Shown one piece after another: positions 6,642 to 13,065 of a stretch of 29,715 nucleotides of DNA (positions are counted from its first letter, which is position 1; every line of letters begins with the position of its first letter). Made by a program: the position numbers and the translations under genes. Origin of the DNA: a virus; the IMG/VR virus record IMGVR_UViG_3300043499_000039, positions 1-29,715 of that record. The stretch is one strand, 5' to 3'. The notes under the pieces are model-generated. The model searched no databases. It was not told the DNA's origin and saw only the letters and a list, made by a program, of their open reading frames with translations.

Positions 6642-6986
6642 ATGACGGTAGGTGTTACTGGAGTCTATAAGGCCCCAACTGATATGGCGGCCGCTGATCC
6701 ACGGGTGCTCGCAAGAGTGGGGCCTGGGACGGAGAGTGCCGCGTTGGTGACGGGAGTCAGTGCTGATGGAGCGCTTATGAGCCTCCGTGTTTTCCCTGAT
6801 CAACAAGAGGACTTCTCCATTCGAGGGATTGGGATCGTCGATGATCCAGTGATTGGGAGCTTCGTTGCAGGGGCACATCCAGAGGCTCCGCCGATCACGC
6901 GTGGTGCTGAAGGACGGAGCAAGCCAATGTTCAGCCCTGACAAGCCCGATCGTACACCTGACAACAAACACGAACGGAGGCCGTAA
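6642..6986 (+). CDS. Hypothetical phage protein, 114 aa
   Basis: Residues ~1-90 look like a compact alpha/beta protein (VARVGPGTES-like opening, ALVTGVSADGALMSLRVFPD, IRGIGIVDDPVIGSFVAGAHP). The tail after ~93 is Pro/Lys/Arg-rich and probably disordered. No catalytic motif or family is recognised. The start is fixed by the AGGAGG just upstream. The stop TAA overlaps the next ATG. Position between membrane proteins and the portal suggests a late, possibly virion-associated protein. Confidence 0.6.
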   Translation: MTVGVTGVYKAPTDMAAADPRVLARVGPGTESAALVTGVSADGALMSLRVFPDQQEDFSIRGIGIVDDPVIGSFVAGAHPEAPPITRGAEGRSKPMFSPDKPDRTPDNKHERRP

Positions 6987-7195
6987 TGTTCGGAGGCGGA
7001 GGCTCAACACCACCACCACCTAAGCCACCTCCAGTGCCGCCGCCAGCTCCTACACCAGCTGACACGAGCGTTGTTGAGGCTGGACAAAAGATCAGATCGG
7101 CCTCGAAGGCAGGGGTTGGTGCAACCATAGCAACTGGTAGCGGGGGTCTCACGACACCTGCCACTACTAGTTCTAAGTCATTGTTAGGGGATTAA
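6986..7195 (+). CDS. Proline-rich small protein, MFGG/KSLLG type, copy 1
   Basis: The 69-aa protein opens MFGGGG, then has a long proline run (residues ~8-25), a short amphipathic region (VVEAGQKIRSASKAG) and a conserved-looking end SSKSLLGD. Short proline-rich proteins ending in S/T-LLG lie just upstream of the portal in many podoviruses. The function is not known to me. It starts in TAATG with the previous gene and is followed after one base by a second protein of the same layout. Confidence 0.65.
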   Translation: MFGGGGSTPPPPKPPPVPPPAPTPADTSVVEAGQKIRSASKAGVGATIATGSGGLTTPATTSSKSLLGD

Positions 7196-7196
7196 G

Positions 7197-7406
7197 ATGT
7201 TTGGCGGAAACGACCAACAGCCGACTCCACCATCAGCTCCGATCCAACAGGCAACGACTCCAATGCCGACGGCAGCGCCGTCACAACCAGGTACTGATCC
7301 GCAGAAGATTGCGGGTCAGCTAGAAGCTAATCAAGCGAAGCCTGGGGATTTGGCAACACCTTCTCAGGATCAAGAAGACTCTAACAAGTCTTTGTTGGGG
7401 CGCTAG
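7197..7406 (+). CDS. Proline-rich small protein, MFGG/KSLLG type, copy 2
   Basis: It is also 69 aa, opening MFGGND and ending NKSLLGR, with a Pro/Gln/Thr-rich middle. The equal length and shared ends, MFGG and SLLG, suggest a diverged tandem duplicate of the preceding gene even though the middles are different. The portal starts directly after its stop. No function is recognised; a docking peptide for a virion component is one idea, by inference only. Confidence 0.63.
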   Translation: MFGGNDQQPTPPSAPIQQATTPMPTAAPSQPGTDPQKIAGQLEANQAKPGDLATPSQDQEDSNKSLLGR

Positions 7407-9101
7407 ATGAACAAGAAAACTCGCCAGGAGAGAGCGGAATGGGCGGATCAACGCTTGATCGCGATGAGAACTCCGCGCTACTCTTGGTGGGTTCACTGGA
7501 GGGAGCTGGCTAACTTCCTCTTGCCGAGGAGATACAAGTGGCTGATAACACCGAACGAGATGAGTCGAGGAACGCAACTGAACACAGGTATTATCGACTC
7601 TACAGGTACAATTGCCGCTCGGGTGTGTGCGGCTGGTATGATGAGCGGAATCACCTCACCTACGAGGCCCTGGTTCCGTCTGGGGATCGAGGGACTGCAA
7701 CTGAACGACTCGTCGAACCCAGCGTCACTGTGGCTTGCTGAGTGCGAGAAACGATTGCTTAAAGTCTTCGCGGAGTCAAACTTCTACAATGCTATGGCTA
7801 CTTTGTATCTTGATCTTGTTGTGTTCGGTACAGGTGTTTCGATTTGCTACGAGGACTACGAGAACGTGGTCCGCTTTTACAACCCTTGTGCGGGCGAGTA
7901 TTATCTTGAGGCGGGTCCGACTTATGAAGTGGATACGCTCGCAAGAGAGTTCACGATGACCGTTAAGCAAGTTGTACAGGAGTTCGGACTGGAGAATTGT
8001 TCGGAGTCGACGAAGAAAGCTTACGCGCAACCAGGAGGTCGGACTCAAGAGATTGTTGTTTGTCATCTGATTGAGCCGAATGATGGCAGTGAAAGACAAA
8101 AGTGGAAGTACATGGAGCTGTATTGGGAGAGGGGCAATACAGCGGAGGGGCCGCTCCGGTGGAGTGGATACAATGAGTGGCCTGTCATTGCTCCTCGCTG
8201 GGACCTCGTCTCGAACGATGTTTATGGCAGATCACCTGCTATGGATGCTCTTGGGGACATCAAACAGCTGCAACAGGAGACAAAGAGGAAGGGACAGGCG
8301 ATTGACAAGATGGTTAATCCGCCAATGCTCGCTGATGTTCAGCTTCGCAATCAACCGGCCTCGTTGATGCCAGGTGGTGTCACTTATGTGAGTGGCTTAC
8401 AGAACGTGGGCTACAAGCCTGTGTTCACAGTCAATCCGCCGATCAACGACTTGAAGGAAGACATTAAGGAGATTCAGGAGCGGATTAAGGTCATCTTTTT
8501 CAATGATCTCTTCATGATGATCTCTCAGCTAGACACGGTGAGGACCGCAACGGAGATAGATGCGAGACGAGAGGAAAAGTTGATTATGCTTGGCCCCGTG
8601 CTCGAGCGGTTTGAACAGGAGGCGCTTGATCCAGTGATCGAGCGGATCTTTGGGATCATGATGAGGGCTGGTTTGTTGCCGCCTCCGCCCGAGGGCCTTC
8701 TTAAGGAAGGTCAAGGATTGAATGTTCAGTACGTTTCGATGCTTGCTGAAGCACAGCGAGCGGTGTCTGCTTCAGGGATGGAGCGGGTGATGGGCTTGGC
8801 TGGTAACATCGCCGCAGCTGATCCTTCCGTGCTTGACAACATCAACGTGGATGAGTTTATGGTGGAGTATGCGGACTTGATGGGTGTGCCTCCGAAGATC
8901 TTGAGGAACCGAGATGAAGTGGCAGCTCTCCGTGCAGAAAAGCAGAAGCAACAGCAGCAAGCGGCGCTTCTTGGTCAGACTGACGCGGCGGTTAAGGGGG
9001 CGCAGGTACTTTCCAAGACGGACGTGGGCGGTGGCCAGAATGCTTTGGCCGCCATGATGGGACTTGGTGGGCCGCAATCAGGGACTGAGGTTCAACAGTG
9101 A
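7407..9101 (+). CDS. Portal protein (T7 gp8-like head-tail connector)
   Basis: The 564-aa length fits the T7-type head-tail connector family. The N-terminus has the characteristic RxPRYSWWVHWRELANFLLPRR stretch and TGIIDSTGTIAARVCAAGMMSGITSPTRPWFRL (residues ~50-91). It continues with GTGVSICYEDYENVVRFYNPCAGEYYL and a PPMLADVQL segment. The C-terminal ~40 residues are Gln/Ala-rich with a LGGPQSG end. Twelve copies should form the DNA channel at one capsid vertex, the docking site for the terminase and the adaptor. The stop overlaps the next gene as GTGA. Confidence 0.93.
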   Translation: MNKKTRQERAEWADQRLIAMRTPRYSWWVHWRELANFLLPRRYKWLITPNEMSRGTQLNTGIIDSTGTIAARVCAAGMMSGITSPTRPWFRLGIEGLQLNDSSNPASLWLAECEKRLLKVFAESNFYNAMATLYLDLVVFGTGVSICYEDYENVVRFYNPCAGEYYLEAGPTYEVDTLAREFTMTVKQVVQEFGLENCSESTKKAYAQPGGRTQEIVVCHLIEPNDGSERQKWKYMELYWERGNTAEGPLRWSGYNEWPVIAPRWDLVSNDVYGRSPAMDALGDIKQLQQETKRKGQAIDKMVNPPMLADVQLRNQPASLMPGGVTYVSGLQNVGYKPVFTVNPPINDLKEDIKEIQERIKVIFFNDLFMMISQLDTVRTATEIDARREEKLIMLGPVLERFEQEALDPVIERIFGIMMRAGLLPPPPEGLLKEGQGLNVQYVSMLAEAQRAVSASGMERVMGLAGNIAAADPSVLDNINVDEFMVEYADLMGVPPKILRNRDEVAALRAEKQKQQQQAALLGQTDAAVKGAQVLSKTDVGGGQNALAAMMGLGGPQSGTEVQQ

Positions 9102-9478
9102 GTTATGATGCGAGTGATCCGAAACAAGTCAAAGATCGGATCAAACAGCTTAGGGTTCAGGAGAACATAAAGGATGACTTACTCCGGCGGATCATGGAGA
9201 CTCGTGAAGGTCGATCCTGGTTCTTCGAGATACTCGAGAGCGCACATATCTGGAGAAGTTCTTTCTCGATCGAGGCACTTGCTATGGGTTTTGCCGAGGG
9301 GGAAAGGAATATGGGGCTTCGTCTGTTGGCTGATCTTATGCGCGCGTGTCCAGCGCGGTATATCGAGATGGTACAAGAGGCTCGAGAACTAGGTGATCTT
9401 GAGAAGTCGATAAAGCAAACGGGAGAAGGCAATGACGGATCTGACAGCTACACAGACGACACCTCCAGCGGAACCTAA
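9098..9478 (+). CDS. Bbp19-like phage protein, 126 aa
   Basis: GTG at 9098 overlaps the portal stop. The sequence contains the pattern I associate with the Bordetella BPP-1 Bbp19 family: LLRRIMETREGRSWFFEILESAHIWRSS, then AMGFAEGERNMGLRLLADLMRACPARYIEMVQEA. It is almost entirely helical with an acidic Ser/Thr tail. The family sits between portal and scaffold in BPP-1-type phages, and its exact role is not established. The scaffold gene starts inside its last 47 nt in another frame, so the acidic tail is the overlapped part. Confidence 0.78.
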   Translation: MSYDASDPKQVKDRIKQLRVQENIKDDLLRRIMETREGRSWFFEILESAHIWRSSFSIEALAMGFAEGERNMGLRLLADLMRACPARYIEMVQEARELGDLEKSIKQTGEGNDGSDSYTDDTSSGT

Positions 9479-10127
9479 GCCGGTTGGAGAGGCGACGGGG
9501 CCAGGAACAGCTAAGGCGGCCCAAGAACAACTGGAGAAGGCTAATCAAAAGCCTTCACTGCTCAACGATGAAACAGTTGATCTGGACGATGAGACGAGTG
9601 AGCGGACAGTCGACGACAAGACCGAACCAACTTCAGTTATCCCTGGAGCGTTCGATCCGACGCAGCTTAAGCTCGACCCGCAGATCGACAAGAAGAACCC
9701 AGCGTTTAATGAGTTTACTGAGATCTCCAAAAAGAGTGGGGTTAAACAGGAGGTGGCTCAGGAATATATCGACCTGTATGCTAAGACCGTCAAGGAGGCG
9801 GCTGATCGGCCGTACCAGATGTGGCGAGACACGCAAAAGGGTTGGCAAGACGAAGTTATGGCTGACCAAGAGATGGGTGGCAAGAACTTCGACGAAGTGA
9901 GGCGTGTTATTGGAAGTGCTTTGAGTGAATACGGCGATCCTGGAGTTAGGACTGCACTTGACTTTACTGGTGCGGGGAACAACCCTGCAATCATCCGAAC
10001 CTTGTTCCGTATGTCGAAAGCATTATCGGAGCCTGGGCCGGTGAGAGCGGAACCCCCACGATCAGCGAAGCCTGACAGTCCAGGCGCTGCACTGTATCCA
10101 CATCTGGTACCAAACCGAGGAGAATAA
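9432..10127 (+). CDS. Putative capsid scaffolding protein, 231 aa
   Basis: The N-terminal ~100 residues are Pro/Thr/Glu/Asp-rich and low complexity, followed by a helical segment (NPAFNEFTEISKKSGVKQEVAQEYIDLYAK), a W-rich stretch (YQMWRDTQKGWQDEV) and a C-terminal helix set (NFDEVRRVIGSALSEYGDPGVRTALDF, NPAIIRTLFRMSKALSE). This layout and its place directly before the coat protein match podovirus scaffolds, which guide shell assembly and then leave. No protease motif is seen. The ribosome site GAGAAGG precedes ATG 9432. It overlaps the upstream gene by 47 nt. Confidence 0.75.
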   Translation: MTDLTATQTTPPAEPKPVGEATGPGTAKAAQEQLEKANQKPSLLNDETVDLDDETSERTVDDKTEPTSVIPGAFDPTQLKLDPQIDKKNPAFNEFTEISKKSGVKQEVAQEYIDLYAKTVKEAADRPYQMWRDTQKGWQDEVMADQEMGGKNFDEVRRVIGSALSEYGDPGVRTALDFTGAGNNPAIIRTLFRMSKALSEPGPVRAEPPRSAKPDSPGAALYPHLVPNRGE

Positions 10128-10130
10128 ACA

Positions 10131-11174
10131 ATGCCAGTTATCGGCGCAACTGCCTTGACCCTTGCTGATTGGGCCAAGCGAGTCGACGACAACTACAAGA
10201 TCGCTACGATCATTGAGTTGTTGTCACAGACGAACGAGATCTTGGACGATATGCTTTTTGTCCAAGGCAACCTGCCGACAGGCCACCGGACGACAGTTCG
10301 AACTGGCTTGCCGGCTGCAACGTGGCGCTTGCTCAACTACGGTGTCCCAAATGGGAAGAGCACAACGGCACAGATCACTGACTCATGTGGCAACCTCGAA
10401 ACGTACAGCGTGGTTGACAAGGATATTGCTGATCTTAACGGTAATACTCCTGAGTTCCGATTCAGTGAGGTGAAGGCCTTTCTCGAAGGCATGAACCAAC
10501 AGGTGTCGGCGACAGTGTTCTACGGGAACACCTCCGTGAACCCGGAGCGGTTCATGGGACTGGCCCCGCGTTACAACACTGTCAACATCGCCAATGCTCA
10601 GACCGCAGCGAACGTCATTGATATGACGGGAACTGGTGGCACGAACACTTCGATGTGGATCGTGACTTGGGGTGCAGAGACCATCCACGGTATCTTCCCG
10701 AAAGGCAAGATGTCGGGGCTGCAACACAAGGACATGGGCGAGTGGCCAGTGAACGACGTGAACGGCAACACTTATCAAGCCTATCGTGACCACTTCAAGT
10801 GGGAGTGTGGGCTGACGGTTCGTGACTGGCGTTTCGCTGTTCGGCTGTGCAACATCGACGTGACCACACTCAGCGGAGCAACGCCTCCTGATCTGTTGAC
10901 TGGACTGATCCGTGGCTTGTATAAGCTGCCGGTCGCTTCAGCGCGGGCACAGGCGGTTCAGAAGAGTGACGCACCTTCGGTGAGTGACTCGATGGGTCGG
11001 ACTGCAATCTACTGCAACCGCACCTTACGGACTTGGCTTGACATCCAGGCCGTGAATAAGAAGAATGTCCTTCTCGACATCGCTGAGTATGATGGGAAGG
11101 TTTGCACGACGTTCAGGGGAATACCGATCAAGACCTGTGACGCCATCCTCAACAACGAAGCGAGGGTCGTCTAG
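10131..11174 (+). CDS. Major capsid protein (epsilon15 gp7 / BPP-1 Bbp17-like, HK97 fold)
   Basis: At 347 aa, this has the signatures of the epsilon15 gp7-type coat family: TLADWAKRVDD at the N-terminus, ETNEILDDM-like TNEILDDMLFVQGN, TTVRTGLPAATWRLLNYGVP, FLEGMNQQVSATVFYGN with NPERFMGLAPRYN, and a C-terminal AEYDGKVCTTFRGIPIKTCDAIL. This is expected to be the HK97-fold shell subunit. A good GAGGAGA ribosome site lies before ATG 10131. It is followed by a hairpin at 11180-11214 and then a cement-protein gene, the order known in BPP-1. In T7 a terminator also follows the coat gene, which makes the hairpin suggestive. Confidence 0.93.
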   Translation: MPVIGATALTLADWAKRVDDNYKIATIIELLSQTNEILDDMLFVQGNLPTGHRTTVRTGLPAATWRLLNYGVPNGKSTTAQITDSCGNLETYSVVDKDIADLNGNTPEFRFSEVKAFLEGMNQQVSATVFYGNTSVNPERFMGLAPRYNTVNIANAQTAANVIDMTGTGGTNTSMWIVTWGAETIHGIFPKGKMSGLQHKDMGEWPVNDVNGNTYQAYRDHFKWECGLTVRDWRFAVRLCNIDVTTLSGATPPDLLTGLIRGLYKLPVASARAQAVQKSDAPSVSDSMGRTAIYCNRTLRTWLDIQAVNKKNVLLDIAEYDGKVCTTFRGIPIKTCDAILNNEARVV

Positions 11175-11179
11175 TAACT

Positions 11180-11214
11180 GGTATGGTTGGATAAACGGTT
11201 TATCTAACCACACC
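11180..11214 (+). terminator. Hairpin after the capsid gene (copy 1 of a repeated element)
   Basis: TGGTTGGATAAA at 11184-11195 pairs with TTTATCTAACCA at 11199-11210 (12 bp, one G-U, loop CGG), extended after one A-C mismatch by GGT/ACC. There is no T tract, so it is not a textbook terminator. As DNA, GATAAAC-G-GTTTATC at 11190-11204 is also a perfect palindrome. It could be a factor-assisted terminator, an RNase processing or mRNA-stabilising site, or a protein-binding site. A near copy lies at 26492-26516. Confidence 0.6.
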
Positions 11215-11231
11215 TAACACTTGACCCGAAT

Positions 11232-11235
11232 GGAG
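11232..11235 (+). promoter_or_regulatory. Shine-Dalgarno that decides the start at 11242
   Basis: GGAG lies 6 nt before ATG 11242. The in-frame TTG at 11221 and ATG at 11230 lie upstream of this site, and family members begin at the MILD motif, so 11242 is preferred. Confidence 0.6.
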
Positions 11236-11241
11236 ACAAAG

Positions 11242-11682
11242 ATGATCTTGGACGGACTTCTGCTGTTCGACAACAACAGCGCGATTACGGCATCTGGCGT
11301 TAGCGCCAACGTGCTCGACCTGCTGAACGCGAGAGACATGGGACCCGGCTACCCGCTGGAAGTCCTCGTGCAACCGACGGAGAACTTCACTGCGACTGGT
11401 GCTGGTACGCTTCAGGTGCAGTTTCAGGGTTCGGCCGATAACTCGACCTTCACGACCTACGCTGAGTCGGCCGTGTTGACGCTTGCACAGCTTCAGGCGG
11501 GTAAGAACCCGTTCCAGATTGATGTGCCAAGCCCGAACCCGAACGATCCTCTCCCCCGTTATCTTCGGCTCAACTATCTCGTTGGTACTGGCCCGATGAC
11601 CGCTGGGAAGCTCACCGCTGGCATCATTCTCGATCGTCAGCAGAACATTGCGTACCGGCCTGGTATCGTGGTCACAAACTAA
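11242..11682 (+). CDS. Bbp16-like capsid cement/decoration protein, 146 aa
   Basis: The sequence begins MILDGLLLFDNNSAI and carries SANVLDL, RDMGPGYPLEVLV, TLQVQFQGSADNSTFTTY and PRYLRLNYLVGTGPMTAGKLTAGIILD, the pattern of the Bbp16 family of BPP-1. That protein forms a beta-jelly-roll-type trimer that clamps the shell. Length fits. It directly follows the coat gene across the hairpin gap, again as in BPP-1. The role is firm at the family level; symmetry and copy number in this virion are not visible. Confidence 0.85.
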   Translation: MILDGLLLFDNNSAITASGVSANVLDLLNARDMGPGYPLEVLVQPTENFTATGAGTLQVQFQGSADNSTFTTYAESAVLTLAQLQAGKNPFQIDVPSPNPNDPLPRYLRLNYLVGTGPMTAGKLTAGIILDRQQNIAYRPGIVVTN

Positions 11683-11715
11683 GGGCTGAGCACCAGCCAG
11701 AAAGGACGAACACAG

Positions 11716-12039
11716 ATGCCTAAGTATCGGCTTCTTGCGAAGCACTACATGAACGATCGCCTTCTCGACGAGGGGACGATTGTTGGTGACGAGACTTCCT
11801 TCACGGTGCCGGAAGGTGGGGTCACTCCAGAGATGGAGGGGCTCGACGACGCCGGGAAGGCGGAAGTGAAGAAGGTGGTGGACAACTTGACGAAGCCCAT
11901 CACCAACGCTGCCCCGCTTGGTCTGCTGTTCCTTGAGCCCGAGGTGCAGACAGCACTGACAGCGCTGGCGAAAGCTCAAGCTGGGCATGTGGGGGTAGGC
12001 ACTCAGGCGAAGCCTGCGGTCGAGCCTGCGAGGAAGTAA
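11716..12039 (+). CDS. Small head-region protein, 107 aa, unknown function
   Basis: It begins [24 protein letters not shown], a beta-type opening seen in small proteins downstream of phage coat genes, then an acidic middle ([14 protein letters not shown]) and an Ala/Lys/Pro tail. AAAGGA precedes the start. No domain is recognised. It is placed between the cement protein and a tiny basic protein, so a head-completion or minor shell role is plausible by context. Confidence 0.62.
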   Translation: MPKYRLLAKHYMNDRLLDEGTIVGDETSFTVPEGGVTPEMEGLDDAGKAEVKKVVDNLTKPITNAAPLGLLFLEPEVQTALTALAKAQAGHVGVGTQAKPAVEPARK

Positions 12040-12040
12040 C

Positions 12041-12217
12041 ATGCCTCTGAAGAGTGGAACGTCACAGCGCGTTATCTCCAGTAATATCAAGGCGGAGAAG
12101 AACGCGGGAAAGCCTCAGAAACAGGCGGTGGCAATCGCTATGTCTAAGGCAGGGAAGAAGAAGAAAAAGGGCAAGCGCCCTCCGCCAGCCAACGCTATGT
12201 ATGGTGGCGGCTTCTAA
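12041..12217 (+). CDS. 58-aa very basic small phage protein
   Basis: ATG at 12041 follows the previous stop by one base. The product has the compact motif [18 protein letters not shown] followed by [13 protein letters not shown], then a Lys-rich run and a Pro/Gly tail ending MYGGGF. Tiny proteins with this S-N-I-K then Q-A-x-A-I-A-x-S-K-A-G pattern are widespread in phage structural regions. The function is unknown. The Lys run suggests nucleic-acid or acidic-partner binding. A GC-rich hairpin follows. Confidence 0.68.
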   Translation: MPLKSGTSQRVISSNIKAEKNAGKPQKQAVAIAMSKAGKKKKKGKRPPPANAMYGGGF

Positions 12218-12222
12218 GTAAA

Positions 12223-12245
12223 GTGGGGGAGGCGTTCTCCCCCAC
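12223..12245 (+). terminator. GC-rich hairpin between head and tail genes
   Basis: GTGGGGGAG at 12223-12231 pairs perfectly with CTCCCCCAC at 12237-12245 around a 5-nt loop. It is followed by AACTTCTATG with no T run, so it may slow or partly stop polymerase, or protect mRNA ends. The ribosome site GAGGTGA of the next gene begins 9 nt later. Confidence 0.5.
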
Positions 12246-12264
12246 AACTTCTATGAGGTGATAG

Positions 12265-13065
12265 ATGGCGGACGTTACATCACTCTGTAATCAAGCGCTT
12301 GCAGTGGTTGGCACCCGTTCGAGCATCTCCGCTATTTCAGAGGAGAGTAACGAAGCGAGGGCTTGCTTACTTAGCTTTGAGCCGACACGAAAGCAGTTGC
12401 TTCGTGCAGCACATTGGGGCTTTGCTCGCGCCTATGCAAGGTTCCCTCTTATTCGAGCGCGCTTTGGAACGCCCGAGGCTGATCCAACGCTTGGCTCGCC
12501 AGTGAATGGATGGAACTCAACTTATGAACCACCCCCTCCTTGGCTTTATGCTTACGGCATTCCAGCAGACGTTTTGCTCGTCCGTTACGTCTTACCAAAT
12601 CTGGCTAATAGCCAGCCAGCTGTCCCATTTACTGGAGCAGACCCAAAGCTATTCGCCGACACGTCCTCACAAGGGCCAATGCCAAAGTTTGAGATCGCAT
12701 CAAGCACAATTCCGTTGAACCCTGCTCCAAAGAATGTAGTGCTCACGAACGTATCACAAGCTGTTATGTGTTACACGAAGGACATCACTGACACAGCGCT
12801 TTTTGACGAGTCGTTCAGTCGTGCCTTCGTTCAAGCCCTCGCCGCAATGACAGTCACCTCGTTGACGGGTGATCTGAAGATGTTAGACGCACTGACGAAG
12901 CTTGCGAACACGCATATCTTGGATGCGAGAGTGAAGAACGCGAATGAAGGCTTGAACGTGATGGATCATGTGCCTGATTGGTTGTCGGTGAGGGGAGTTG
13001 GACCGTCGATGGGGACTGGTCCGTGGATACCTGAGTACGGGCCGCTCTTTGGAGGCTCGGTCTAA
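12265..13065 (+). CDS. Tail adaptor / tubular protein A (T7 gp11-like)
   Basis: At 266 aa, it opens with SLCNQALAVVGTRSSISAISEESNEARACLLSFEPTRKQLLRAAHWGFARAY, the pattern of podovirus gp11 (P22 gp4-like) adaptors. W-rich and Pro-rich segments follow (PPPPWLYAYGIPADVLLVRY) and a helical C-terminal part (FSRAFVQALAAMTVTSLTGDLKMLDALTKLA). A dodecamer would join the portal to the nozzle. The stop overlaps the nozzle start as TAATG. Confidence 0.88.
   Translation: MADVTSLCNQALAVVGTRSSISAISEESNEARACLLSFEPTRKQLLRAAHWGFARAYARFPLIRARFGTPEADPTLGSPVNGWNSTYEPPPPWLYAYGIPADVLLVRYVLPNLANSQPAVPFTGADPKLFADTSSQGPMPKFEIASSTIPLNPAPKNVVLTNVSQAVMCYTKDITDTALFDESFSRAFVQALAAMTVTSLTGDLKMLDALTKLANTHILDARVKNANEGLNVMDHVPDWLSVRGVGPSMGTGPWIPEYGPLFGGSV

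Noticed and set aside
7000-7055. CCA/CCT-rich tract as a simple repeat
   Set aside because: It encodes the proline run of the 69-aa protein; the reading frame explains it.
11683-11715. Short hairpin GGCTG/CAGCC after the cement gene
   Set aside because: The stem is only 5 bp with no T tract, too weak to call a terminator.
11200-12090. 296-codon open frame on the minus strand
   Set aside because: It lies antisense to the cement-protein gene, the 107-aa gene and the start of the 58-aa gene, which have good ribosome sites and family signatures. Its composition (Arg/His/Leu-rich) is that of a shadow frame.
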